Shown: positions 36,851-50,100 of the stretch, piece by piece
Numbering within the stretch: the first letter of the stretch is position 1
Layout: each line of letters opens with the position of its first letter
Source: Chamaea fasciata
Taxonomy: Eukaryota; Chordata; Aves; Passeriformes; Sylviidae
Direction: 5' to 3'
DNA: 64,000 bases
Assembly: GCA_029207755.1 (NCBI GenBank)
Contig: JARCOQ010000001.1
Span: 92,057,637 to 92,121,636, forward strand
Translations under genes and position numbers: made by a program
The notes under the pieces: generated by a model
Seen by the model: only the letters and a program-made list of their open reading frames with translations
Databases searched by the model: none
What the model was told of the DNA's origin: nothing

Positions 36851-39800
36851 TTTTACCCAGTGTGAGGTTAGTCCTGCTTTATATTGGAAGTAAATTGTGA
36901 TAGGGATGCCAGCTTGTTTATTGTGAAGAATTTCAGGAACCAAGGTTTAAGGTATCTGTAGTGGGAGTTACTGATTTTGTCAGAAAATGTGAAAAAATGG
37001 TACTGTTCAAGAAGTTTCTTTTTATTCTTGGGTATACCATGTATAATCTTAGAAAGAACCATATCCACCTTTTAACAGAATAGGAGAATTCTTTATATTT
37101 TTGTGTTTATAAATGAGGTACCTAGAGTATTTGGTGCTGTGTGTTTCCTTGTGCACTGACTCCTGGGAAGAGATGTGACAGACTTCACCTGAAGTTTTGG
37201 ACTGTGAAATACAGTTATTGCATTGTGATATTATCTGAATATCACTTCTTGTGCAGTGCTTCTCGAATTAGCTTGTGCTCTTGTTTAATAAAGGAGGATG
37301 TGGCAAGCTCTTGAAGGCATATTAGGTGGTTTCGGTATGGCATGGTTTGGTTTTTTAAGAGATTAGGCTTAAGACATATTAAGCTGTGAGGGAGGAAAAA
37401 GTTGCTTAGCTAGCTGTGGTTTGTCTGTTTTCTGAGGCTGGAAGCAGTAGGGAGATCCCACACCTAGGAGAACAGCTGGGAGCAGCTAGGGCTGAGCATA
37501 TGGCTCTCATGGCTAGCTTTCCTATCAGCAAATCACAGCTCGCCGTCTGGTTTATATCCACTTCGAAGGGTGGCCTGAGCTAATACCAGTTTTCTGTTTG
37601 GTAATGGAGAAGGCATTTTTCCCATATGACAAAACAGACTTTTGCCCTCCATCTGGCAAACCAAAGATTTGATCTTAAGGTTCAAATTACATTGGCTAGA
37701 ATTTCATGGGCTTCTAACTGCTCCAGTGTGACCTGCCTTTATCCTAATGACAGGATGAAGACCTGATCATGTCATGCCGTATTACATGGGGTAGGGGTTG
37801 CCACTAAGCTTGCCCATTGTGTGGCTTCAGTACATCTCCCCCAGTTCATACACAGGTGAGGGAGAGCATTGTCTCCCAACCAAGTGTCCTTAGGGACATC
37901 CCACCTGTTCTTACTTTTTTTCAACCCCATTACTCACAGGGGGTGGGAAGTGGGGGGAGAATTCCCTGTTCATTCGTTTTAACAAAACTGCTATGGGCTT
38001 TCCAGACTGGATCAAAAGTGTGTCATCATTCCTGTGCCTGCATCACAAGATCACATCTGTTCCTGAGCTGCGCTGCAGCAGAGGAATGTATAAAATAGGC
38101 CACAGCCACTTGATTTTCATCCAGACTGTGCTGGTGGTGGCACCACTCGGTTTCTGAAAGACAACAGTCAGCAGACACCCCACGTGACATATCCCAAACT
38201 AATATTTGCCATAAAGGGATGAAGTCTTGAGGGAGTGCCATTTTTTCATGTTTCCATATGGACAAGGGTTTCTTTGAGCTTCACTGCTGGCAGAGGACAA
38301 AATCCTTTTGCTTGCAAGCAATCTATTCACGTTATCGTGACTCAAACATGAGACAGAATTCAAATACTTGGATTTTTGCCTGCCTTAGGTGAGGGGAAAG
38401 AACTGCTGTCTGAACAGCTTGCTGGTACTGACATAAAGACACACGGATATTGATGTTTAGTGTCTCTGCAATTTTCTGTGGTTGCACATGGTGTCATTGC
38501 AAACAGGAAGTGTGATTTTCTGGTTAGGTGGTTAAATTTGTGTATTGTAATTGCTAGGATAAAATACATGGACTAGACAGAAATCTCTCTAGTAATGTGC
38601 CTTGTGTTCTAATGTACTCCAGCTGCTAAGGACTGGAAAAAAATACTTCATATGTGATCAGTATCCTAAAGGATGTTTCGCATACATTGTTATTTTCTAA
38701 ATGTAGATGACGCCTATTTTTGTAGAGTCTGGTTAAAACAAATTGTGCTACTTTTTGACCTTTTAGTTCCTACATGAAATTTTATTTTTGTGTAGTGCAT
38801 CCCTTCATTCATAGACACATTATCAGATTCCAGGGAATAGTGAGAAAAGGCAATCAGCCATTTCAGTTGTGATGAAAACCAGAAAGTTTCTTTCACAGTG
38901 ATATAGTTTCAATACATTGTTCATTTATTGTTTCCAGATGGAAATAAAATTCTAGATTGTTTTTTCTAACTGAAATATGTAATTATACCTAGTAATGCAA
39001 AGCACTTTAGAAAAAAATAAATGTATGTATTTATAAAAAACCAACAGGAAACAGATGTTAAGGTTAGAATGTAGAGACACTATGAAGTACAAATATGCAT
39101 TAGCCCATTATGTCCTTCAAATGCTCTTTGGGATATTAACTAATAGTTTTATTCAGTGATGAAATCTGGTATTCTGTGTGCAATCTGTAGTATGGAAAAA
39201 ATCTGTCAGCATTGACTAAGTATGACTGTTCAGTGCAGAGTAGTTGTAATTTAATCAAACCTACGTGGTAAAGAGCTTCAGTGTCATTTTAGTGGTAGGG
39301 AGGATAAAAGATAAGACTGGAACAGTCTTACCTTAAATCTACAGGTTAGAATGTGATATTTCTATCTGAAAAGTGCAAAGTTTGGAAGATTTATCCAGCT
39401 TTCCGATGCAATCATGCAAAACTTTTGTTTAATTCATTATTCTGTTTCCTTCTGAACTCAGAGTTTCTGGTTATAAAAGGTAAATTTAAGACCACCAGCA
39501 GTACTTAAAAGTGAATAACGATGAAACAGTGGGTCATCAGGTATTTCTGTCTTGCGTTTGGTTTCTCTTAATAATTTGTGTTCTGCTAAATTCACAAAGT
39601 TAATCATTACAATCCTCAAGCACCTGCTGGGAAATCAGTTTATCAGTAGGACCTTTGATTCAAAGTACGTACAGTGCATTTTGTGTAGCTTTAGATACAG
39701 AAAGCAAGGAAAGAAAGGCGTTCACAGCGTGAAGAGCTGTTTGCAACCTCCTCATCTCAGGGAGGAGCTTTTACTGTCCAGAACATCCCTGAAGCCCATG

Positions 39801-40983
39801 ACCACTGCAGCTAGGCTGTGCTAGTGTTCCCAGATAGACCATGAAATTCTGATACACGACATGTGATTTAATTTCTAAATAATGCCATTTCTTTTGATAT
39901 GGAGTATCTTTCTGAACCAAAATGATGCAGTGGAATAATTAATCATGTTTTTGAGCTTACAGCTGTAGCTTTCGCTGTATGCAGGAACCTCTAGTAATAG
40001 CTGAAAAGTTCAGTTAATTAATGCCAGGCATTTTGTGTCCCAATAGTACAGAACCAAGGGTAATTACTTTAAATGGCAACAGTTGTGTTCTTAATCTTGA
40101 AAGTTATCAACAACAGTGATTGCAGAAAACATATGTTTTCTTTCTTTTACATGGGAGATAACTGGAAGAAGCAGTTCTGATTAGTCTTGTTTAACACTGG
40201 CTGCTGGACACCAGTGGTTTAGTTCCTCTTACAGGAAGTACAGTCAAAAGCTCCCTCTTGGTCACATTCACCTGAAAGAGACCAACTGTGAGACCAGCAG
40301 GATTCTGCATGTTACTGTCAGATCAGCAGCTAGTGCCTTTGTGTACTTTGGTTTTTTTGAATCCTCTGGGTAGGAAAACACGTTTGAGATTTTAGAATTG
40401 GGTTTTCATTCGTCATACTTCACCACAAAATTTTCATTTTTTAAGGTGAATATGAGAAATAAAACCAACATTTTCGTGTAACTGGAGAATTTCCGCATTT
40501 GTGACTTTAAAAACAAAAACTTTAAAAATGAGAACAAGGTAGAGTTTTTTAAAATCTATTATTTCTACCACAAGCAGACAGACACAGTGAATCTGTTTGG
40601 TTTTTTGTTCTACCAGATGATTCTCAGCCTTACAAAAGCTGGAATAAAATAACACTTTTGGATCTAGAAATTCTAATAAATGATTTATTAGTTTCTAAAA
40701 GAATTCACTAACTGATCTCATACTGAAGTCTGTTATTCAGAAGATGCAAAATTTGAGGAGTGGGAAAGAAAATTTTTTTCTGTGTCGTAGGGCAAGTTAT
40801 TTTTAAGAACCTGGCAGATTTAGAAACGTGTTATGAAACATGACTTTCATTGGTTCCTTATATCATAGATCTGTTTTTGAAGATTGTATGAAGTACTTGG
40901 AACCAATAGATAAGCAGAATAATAGGCTTGTGCTCCATAGATTAAGTTTCAGCTCATATTTCCCATATTTTAGAAACATATTT

Positions 40984-41015
40984 GATAAACAGATAAACAG
41001 ATAAACTGATAAACA
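40984..41015. repeat. four-copy 8-bp tandem repeat (GATAAACA)
   Basis: Four adjacent copies of GATAAACA lie at 40984, 40992, 41000 and 41008; the third ends in T instead of A. Each unit carries a GATA core and a forkhead-like TAAACA, but a simple slippage origin is likelier than a regulatory one. Confidence 0.93.
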
Positions 41016-41163
41016 GAACAATTACAGATGACTATGAGGATGCTTCATATAAATTGGACACAAAATTTGTGTGGGTGCATGGTGGCCTTTTCTTCAGTCT
41101 TTTTTCATGAAACCAGCTACCTCCAGCTTCCACTGACAGCCAGGTTCACTGCACACAGCCTTT

Positions 41164-41204
41164 CTGTGTATCAAATTGTGTGCAATTTTGTGTATCAAAT
41201 TGAG
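41164..41204. repeat. short direct duplication of tgtgtatcaaattg
   Basis: The 14-mer tgtgtatcaaattg occurs twice within about 40 bases, separated by tgtgcaattt. It is probably a local duplication. Confidence 0.75.
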
Positions 41205-42715
41205 TTTACATACCAGTGATGGAGTATGTGTTGCCTTGAGTAATGTAACCACTTCTCATAGACATTTCGGTAATAGGATCTTAGACACAAACTTTCAAAA
41301 CTGCTTCCAGAAGTGATTTGATAGAGTTCGGGTTTTGTACACATATGTTTTTCAGATGAAAAGCAAGTATCGAGAGAACATTTCTTCTTTTTGTTCTAAA
41401 AATCAGTGCTTTTAAAAAGCTGAGTTCCTGCAAGTGAAAAGGCATGAGGATGTCTGCTTTCTCTTTGAACAATCTAGGCCATCTTTGTAGAAATACAGAG
41501 AGAAAATCTAGATGCGTGACAAATATTGCTGATTAATGGTCTGGAAAGAATTTGTAAATAGTTGCATCCTAAAACCGAAATATGGCAGCAGTATGCGTTG
41601 TCAGAGTATCTGTGCCATCAGAGAAAACAGGAGAAATGGCCTGAGTGAGCCTGACTGGAGCATGAAGAATGCACTGGCAGAAGAGCAGTGCTCAGGCCCA
41701 GGCCATTTCCTGTATGCCCACAACACAGGGAGAAAGGGAAAAATGTTTGTGAAAACCTGGTTGTTGATGAAATATGGTTCCTTATCCAAGTTCACTTATT
41801 TGTTGCAGGACAAAGATTTACAAGCTGTATGATATCTTATTCCACACAGTCTAGGTTCTGATTGGTTTCAGCTTTTAAAAATACTTTAACTTTGACTGTA
41901 GCTTGACTGTATGTCCTTAATTAGTTAAATAATAAAAATTAAAGAAATCGGGCCACCGTATTCTATTCTCTGTCTCACATTCAGTCACGTTGCCAAGCCT
42001 CCCTTTGGGAGTTTGGTTTGGCTTTCATTTGGAGGTTTGGTTTTGCATTTTGCTATTACCTTTACTTGCTTGGTTTTTTTCCTTGACCTTTTGCATTTGT
42101 ACAAAATGTATAACCTCTTGTGTCTGTTTCAGGAGAAACTGTCACTCCAGCTTTAAGCTGCCCCCTGATTAATTCATTTTATAGCCAAGCACTTTTAATT
42201 TCTGGCCTTTTCTCTGAAGTAACACAGGTAACATTTCAGACCAGTGTTGGAGCAGGTTTGCAGTTGATGAGGTGTACCTTAACTGGCCAACTTCAGGGAT
42301 GCTTCAATTATAAACATTCTCATTTTGGTATCTGAGAAGTTACTTCACTCCAACAAGAAGGCAACTAGCCCTTGCCACCTTCTGAAAACAGCCACTGTCT
42401 GAAATCAACAATTTTCAAAATTCTTTGCCTCTAAAATTTTCTTTCAATTGCATAATCAATACAACATAGGGAATGTGATCCCCATCTCAAAGGAAGTTCG
42501 ATTTCATCGCTTTCTTCTTATTTTCTCTTAAAACAAAATTGCTTTCAGATATTTTCTCCTCTCCCTACTGTTTCAAACTGGACTGCAGCAATTCAGTATT
42601 GTTTGGGTTTTAGTAGTGTTACTACTGGTACTTACTCCATATATTAATTTAAATGAGTTTTCTGTATTACTTTCATAATGCTTTAAATGTTTTTTTTTCT
42701 TTTAATAACTCCTAG

Positions 42716-42861
42716 GAAATGGCCAAGATTCTCAATCATCCAAGAGTATATGCTTTTCTGCACATACCAGTTCAGTCAGCCTCTGACAGTGTGCTCATGG
42801 ACATGAAACGAGAATACTGTGTGGCAGACTTCAAACAAGTAGTGGATTTCCTTAAAGAAAA
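42716..42861 (+). CDS. CDKAL1: CDKAL1 internal exon: radical-SAM core, [14 protein letters not shown] segment
   Basis: This next coding exon has 146 nt: 48 codons from EMAKIL to DFLKE plus two bases (AA) of a split Lys codon. The translation contains [20 protein letters not shown] followed by [19 protein letters not shown]. The [10 protein letters not shown] block is a conserved radical-SAM strand of the methylthiotransferase family; bacterial MiaB has the equivalent HLPVQSGSD, which lies near the SAM and cluster site. The acceptor is cctag/GAAATG and the donor GAAAA/gtaagt, close to consensus. It joins the previous exon in frame, giving ...[14 protein letters not shown]..., as in other vertebrate CDKAL1 proteins. 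The leaving intron is phase 2, so the next exon must begin with the third base of the Lys codon and should encode the VPGITIATDIICGFPG region, which I did not find in the window. Compared with my recollection of the human protein, the changes are conservative (D for E in LMDMK, Q for R in FKQVV). Confidence 0.97.
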
Positions 42862-45800
42862 GTAAGTCTACTAATAATTGGGAAAATGACAGTATTGGGT
42901 TTGTTGCAATGTCAAGAACATGTGGCTGAAAACACAGTTATTTGCAACTTCATAATTAAGGTATGAAAAAAATGAAATTCTTTAAGGTTTCAGAGTCTTT
43001 GAATTTTCTGTGAACCCCTTGATGTGGTTGACCCCTATGCTCGAGCTTTTATAAGCATCTTAAATCTCTGCATGACATGCTTTTAATTTGTCAATATATT
43101 CCTAATCTTTTTTCAAATAATGCTTTCTTAAATTATTTTTATACATAAACTACTATATATAGATTGCTTGAAGTTGGAATTACTGAAATTGTCTTTAATG
43201 TGGCTTTTGTGCATTACACCCTTTTTGTACTACAGACGATCCAGCTCCAGCAAATGTATATGGGTTTGGTTTGTGTTTTTTGTTCCAATAAGTATTTTAT
43301 ATCCTTTATCTCATGTAAATTTACATCAATATAATAATACTCCAGTCTTGCTTAGGGGGCTGATGAGTTCTAGATTATTTTAAAATTATTTCCCTTAACA
43401 ACAGAGCTAATTTTGAGAAATGAAGGAATGTATCATTAGTGTATTTACTTATGCTGACACCAAGATGAAAGCTACATCTACCTGCAAAAGTTTTGTAACT
43501 ACAAGTACTAATTTCGTATCCAAGGAAGTATTTTTGTGGCTTTTCAAAAGTTAATAGTGATATATTTTGATAGACATTTCTGCACTGAGTGTCCAAAAAA
43601 TATGTGTCTGGAGAGTAATTTCTGACACCTTGTTGGGTACTTTCTCTCTTTCTGCTTCCTTTGCTTGTGTGCTTGTTCAATGACTTTAAGGGCACTGGCA
43701 TTGTACGTTTGAGTCTTACCTTGTATTAAAATACCCATACATCAAACCAATCAAGTTTGCATAATCAGTTTTTTATGATAATTGAAAAATTCAGAAGTCT
43801 ATCTATGTAAAACTTGTCATCTAATAGCTGCATGGGAATTATAATATGTAAGAAAGAAAGCCAACTGTGACACAATAGAATCTGTTTTGCAAACTGAATG
43901 TGTCATTTATAGGACATTCCTGTGCATCTAGACAACTGATGGAAATGGGGCTGCTTGTCTTCATACAGGTTGATTTGCATTAATTTTCCACCACAAACAA
44001 TGCCCATGAATTCTTGGCACTAAATTTCATGTGACTATGGATCAGTGTTAGTTTTTAATTAACAGATGTATTGTATTCCCACGTATCTTAAGTGGAACTG
44101 TGTCAGTTTATGTCTTAGTTGACTTGAAATTGATTCATTATTCTCTTCAGTAGTTTTAGCATTGGCAGCTCTTATCATAACAGCAGCTGGATTTTCGATA
44201 ACCCAGTATAGCTGGCACATGTTGGGGCATATGGGGACTTATTAAATCATTCAGCTCTTGCACATAGAAAAGAGTGAATTACTTAATATCCAAATTTAAA
44301 ACAGCTGGTCACTTAGCATAGTGTAATGTATGTCATACGGTTTTTTCCAGTGATTTTCTGTAGTGAACTTAACAAGGAAGAAAACTGGCTTGATGTCTCG
44401 ATTTTAAAGAATAATAAACTTTATTTATCCTGCTTATTAAGAAAATACCAAGTTATCTAGTAGTTCCTGTTAGAAAATAGTCCCCAGATATTAAAGTGGA
44501 AAAATCTTTGTACCATATGGCCCAGGATGAAGAAGCTATGCAAGGCAGAGAAAATGTTTTGCGTATTTGAACATGTGCTCATCAGTAAAACGCAAGTTTT
44601 TTTCCTTTGCACTTAAGAGCATAGAGTCTTCATTTGTAGGCTTTACTCTTGTGGCAGCAGCCAGCTATTATATTCCCATGTAGATATTGCCAGAAAGATC
44701 TCAGCACAAAATTTGCCAGAACTTAACATGGCTGCAGACAACTCCAGAGCCTAGAGCCAGAGTAGCTAAAATTAAATATGTGTTTGAACTACTTTAATAG
44801 CCTAAAGGGATTATTTCTATCTCCCATTTATCAAGAAGGTAAAATAAACCGAAAGTAGAACCCCCTGTATCTCCTTTCTCTATTGCTTTGGTCATAAAGT
44901 CATCTAGAAGCTTCCTACACAAGTACAATGACTTGTCAGTAGATTCCAAATGTTATCTCTCTCTACAATGTGACATCTGCTCTGATAATAACTTCACCAA
45001 AAGTTTTATTAAAGCAATAACTATATAGTCTGACCTGCTGAAGAAGTAAAGCCATGCATAAAGGAATGCTAATGGCTATCAGTTAAGTGTTTAATAACTT
45101 GCAGTCAAACATCTGAGCACACAAAATTGACAAGTAAAAATGAAAGGAAAAAGGAAAAGAAACAGCCATGTCATAATTTTTGTTTTGGAACCCCAAAGAT
45201 ATACCAAGTGACTTCTGAATCTTTTTTCAATCAGGCCAACAAAACACTCTGGAGCTTTTTTCTCCAAGAAGAAAAAAATGCTTTTCCTTCCTCTGGGGAG
45301 CCATGAGTGACTACAGAAGTACATTCTTCAAAGTGGGGATTTATGTATATCCTGCTGAGCACAGCATACCTTATAGAGAAGTTAGAGTTCTCAAAGAGTA
45401 CTCCAGACAGAGTACTCTCTATATTGAAACTCACTTTTTTAAAAGAATGGAGCATTCTTGACATTCTGTATCTGTGAAGTTAGAAATGCCACAATTTTCC
45501 TGTTTTTGAGGACTCTCTGCAGGCGTAAGCAATAGAAATGAACTTTAAAAATTAGTATTGATATTCTAGTGCTGGCTTTTGATATGCAGCTCTTTGTATT
45601 TCAGAGCCACGCTCCCCAGCCAGGTGACATTTTTGGCTTATTATGAAGATCAATAGTAAAATGCATAGAATATAAAGCAAAAAAAGCAAATCCATTAGAC
45701 TGTGAAAAACTTAAGTACAGAAGGCTTCTTTTGTACTTTTTTATGAAATTCCTTTTATCATATTTTGCACTTTTTTGCACAGAGATTTCACTAAGTTCGA

Positions 45801-46929
45801 CTATTCAGGAAAATACTGTTGAGCAGTTGATACGTCAGTCTACGTATATCTGGAGATCTAATCTGTAGATATAGAGATATGTTTCCTGAGAATTTATTTG
45901 TAAACTGTTCCAGAGAGCAACAGCATAAAGTGAGGATGTACTGATTAAGGTAGAGAGTGTAGGCAGTTGGTAGGGAGTAAGTAAGGACTAGGGCTCTGGT
46001 CTGTGGTTTCTGAGGACTAATACAGTAGTCTGCAGGCACTGTTCACAAGAATGATTCCTGCATGAGATATTAGTATCAATGTGTTTTGTTAGTCTTATAT
46101 CAGAAAGTCTTCTTTTTAGTGTCATTATATCAAAATGTGAGTTGTTTTTCAAGTGATCTCAACTTTCCAGGTGCAGCATAGATTTCTGAAAGGTGATGTT
46201 TGTAGTTGCAAAAAGAGCAAGACAGCTTTAATTATCTTGAAGTTCTGAAACTTAATCCCCTGAAATTTACTTTTGATGATAAAAGCAAACAATTGGAATA
46301 TATTTTAGTTAAAGAAACCTGAGATTTGAATGTCATATTCTGTAATTGCTTGAATAATCAGCAATGTGAATATATACCCATTAAAAAGTCCTTAGACTGG
46401 TAATGTGTTTTCCAGATGTCATTTGCTTTTGTTGCCCAGACTATATTCTCTCACCTTTTTGGATCATGAAGTGATTCTGATGTTCATTGAAGTTTATACT
46501 TATGTCTCCTATTACTGATGCTTGATAAGAGACTTGTAAACCCAAAATCTAGACAAATAGAAAAGTAGGGAAATTTAGAGCTAGACGGAAACACATTTTG
46601 TTTTGGAGAACAGCATAATGCTGAGGAAAAGCTGGATTTGCCTCCCAGTTTGTTTTTGTTTATATTCTGAGATAGGAGCATAGCATTAATTGTGGGTGGC
46701 TGCTGCTGTTCATTTGAGACTGTCTCGTAATTCAGACTGGAAACATCAGAGCTTTCCAATATCATCAAAAAGCCAGCAAAGTTGGTCTGCCAGCAGAGAA
46801 GCCACAGCTCTGTTAGGCAAAAAGTTCTGGGATTTCATTTCACTGGTTCTCCCATTAAAGTCAGACCGACTCAAATGCCTCTCTGAGCCTCCATTACTTT
46901 TAGTTGTAATCAAGCCTTGATTTTTCAGC

Positions 46930-47110
46930 ATATGTAGATACACAATTACATGCAGTTGGAAAAATTCAGTAAAGGACCTAAAGTTGTAAATGCGTGCAGT
47001 GGAAAATAAATCACAAACTTAGAAGGAAATTATTCACTCAAGTGCAAACTGAAGACCTAATTGCCCAGCAGTTACAGACAACTGCCTGATGTCCCAGGAA
47101 ACTAGAGATA
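46930..47110. promoter_or_regulatory. possible conserved noncoding block
   Basis: A short, repeat-free stretch has homeodomain-like (acctaattgccc) and CACAA-type motifs and looks more complex than the neighbouring intron. The support is weak and comes from composition only. Confidence 0.15.
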
Positions 47111-50100
47111 CTGTCCAAGTTGAGCGGTGTTACACAGCCCTTTTGGGACAGCTGGCTTCAGTGAGGCTCACTACTTCCCTGTTGCTTTACCAGGAGTTAA
47201 GCTGACAAATGGTAGCTTCAGCAGCTTCCTAGGCCACTTTTAATTCTGTTTTTAAGGGTTTGGGGTGGGCTGTCTTGTCTTGTGTTTCTTTTGATCTGCC
47301 TTGGCTCTGTCTCTTTTGTTGCTATGGCAGCCAGGGTGCATCTGCTTGGGCCTTAGGCTGCTTCAGGCTGGAATAGCATGGCTGGGAGCAAAGTGGACCC
47401 TGGTGTTTTCTTCTCCTAGTCACAGTGTTTTTTTCAGCAATAGTTGGGTGTCTGAATGGAACTTTTCACAGTGCACTTTCTCAATATAATTTTGTCCGAT
47501 ATGTTTCAGTATGGCTGCTCTTGCCTTTCTGAGCAATTTCACAAGCTGTAATTTTTTCCCAGGTTCCAGTCTTCTGTTGTGACTTTGTTTTTATTCTTTG
47601 GCATCGTAATACCATGAGAACTTGTGTGAACAATCAGCTGGCTATCATGGCCTCCTTCTGTATTTGTTGTGTGAGTGTCTTGTCATTCACTAGTCTTTGG
47701 CTTAAAAATTGTCTCTATTTTATGCAGCCACTTTTGACTGAAATAATGAACAGGGAAGAAACATCTTCCTAAAAGTTTGTTTCCTGTAGGAGATAAGCAG
47801 TAGTTGAATCATCCAGACTGAGTCATATTGCTGAGGCCTCTAGGCCGTGGCACTGAGGCCTGTAGAGGTTTGTGGCACAGATAGAAATTCAGTGCCAGGA
47901 GTGTGTCGCAGTTAGAGTTTTAACTTAAGGTGTTAGCAAGGGTGAAAGGGTTTTATAGTAGTTAACAAGTATAGTGAGTGGTGTGGTCATAGTGGCTACC
48001 TTAAACAGTTTATTAAACAATAAGTGTTTGCATTCTTCCCTGTGCCGTGTGCCAATGAGAATGCATCTGTAACTGTAAACTATATAGAGTGTATAAAACC
48101 TGCCATCTTCATAAAATAAACAGAGAAACGTAGCATTGATCATATCGGTTGTATCTGCATTTGCTTTGCCGACTTCCCTTCATTATCGGGGTTCCCCTGC
48201 GACTTCGGTTTCCAGATACTATTGTTTGGGTGATCAAGGCAATTCCAAACATTATAAGTAACTGTAAATAATTTTGTTCTGAAAGATGTCCATATAGCAA
48301 GCTCCTGAATATTGCTAAGTTCTCATTGGAAGATAAAAAGCTAAATGAGTCATCATCAAATTTGCAGCTGTTTCAGACAACCTGCAGTTTTAAAGCTATC
48401 CCAAAGCTTTGTGGCAGTAGTATTGTCTTCATCGCATTATCGTGACATGTACTGAAAGTAGAATTGGAAGGCAATGAAAAGAGTAATTTTAAAATAACCA
48501 TTTACTATTTTTATATACCTTTTTCTACTCGCTTTCAAAATGCAGGTAATTATGAAGTAGACTATATCAACTCCCTCAGTTTCTTACAATGTGAATGTGT
48601 TTCATTTTCTTTCTCAAAATGCACTTCTGTTTCTCAGAGAGAGATGTTGTTAAGCTCATTTCACAGACGTACAAATCGTGTCCCTAACAAACCTTGACAA
48701 GTCTTTCAGATTTGGGCTTTTTTAATGGGTTTTAGCACATCTGTTCTGTCAATCTGACTACTGCAAATGCAAATGTCATCTGTTTAAAATCCTTATGACG
48801 TTCTCTGCTAAGAAATTGCTGAGTGTATTTGGTACTTATCTGTAATTTTATACCTCAGTCTCTAAACTCTTCTCTCTATTCTGTCTTTTGTCTGCTCTTG
48901 GAGTCTGAAATAATCACTTTAGCAAACGTGTCTCTTTTTTTTCTTATGTTTTAAATAATTGAGTGCCTTTAAAAGGTATTGAATTAGCACCAAAAACTAG
49001 AACATGAGTGTTGTTCATCACGCAGCACAAAGGTACATTCAACTTTGTGTCTAGAGTTGACCCTCGTTCTTCATGGTGTAGCTTTTGATGGACAAGCTCT
49101 TTTTCCTCACAGGATTGGTTGTCCTGAAATTTAAATTTGGACTTTGCTAAGTTTATAACCCTTCCTGCCCTGCATTTGATTCACAAGGTCTTGGAAAGAG
49201 GTGTAAGTAGGTGAGAGGTTTCAAAGATGCTGGACACTTGCAGATCCGTTAATTTCATTAGGATGTTTTCAACATCAGCATTCATCAATCTACATTTCAA
49301 AAGTGTGTTTTTCCTTTAGAACTGACTGTGGAGAGATGAGCATTAGGTATTTCAGGTTAGCTTTTTTTTTTCTTTTTACTGTAAAATTACTTCAACCAAG
49401 CTAAATGGTGTTATAGGAGGGCAGTATTTTGGCCTATACAGCACTTTGCTCTTTTCTCAGGTAATGCTGCAGCACCTTTACCTTTTAGCAAGGAGATATA
49501 CTTTTCTTAGAGGGGTAATGGAAAGCAATATCTGCACCTTCTTAATCTTTGTCTTCACTGTTCTACAGATTGTAATTCAGGTTTCAGTAGTTCATGGAGA
49601 GACCCCCTTACTGCCGTGGTTCACAGGATTAGATCTTTTGCTACTTTATAAATTACTAGTCACCATTTGCTAGCCATAGTCTTTCATGCCAAATGCATCA
49701 AGAGTATTGGAGTTTTCTGGGCTGTTTACTCTCAGTTATCCTGTCCTTCGTGCGTCTTGTCAGTTCATGTGTGAGGATGTATACATACAAATACAGAAGT
49801 CCCAAGCGAATTGTGTGAGGTGATGTTAAAATAAAATAATTCCAAATTTACAGATGACTTTGAAGATTAGTTGACACTAAATGTAACTTCAACCTGTTTA
49901 TTTTGGGGGAAGATACTGTATAGGAAACTATGATTTCAAAAATTCTGTGCTGTGTGATTTTTAATATGAAGCCTCTTTGGATTCTGGAACAATTAGGGCC
50001 TGCATACTGACCTGTTTAAGCATGTGTGTGCTTATGGGTACTCCCATTTTGCAGCATTTTCTTCTAAATAATATGTGTATGTTTTTCTGGAGATAAGAGA

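Larger units (their letters stand above)
28375..42715 (+). other. CDKAL1: CDKAL1 intron between the two exons (14341 nt)
   Basis: This complete GT-AG intron of phase 0 has the donor gtaagg at 28375 and an acceptor preceded by a T-rich tract (about 42688-42706) and cctag. It contains a poly-A-rich run near 34111-34137, a four-copy 8-bp tandem repeat near 40984, and two stretches that look like conserved noncoding DNA (34990-35370 and 36480-36850). I recognise no other transposable element. The open frames in it, the longest 113 codons at 32100-32441, have no recognisable domain or splice context. Other stretches (28400-34000, 37000-40900, 41100-42600) show nothing I can name. Confidence 0.9.
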
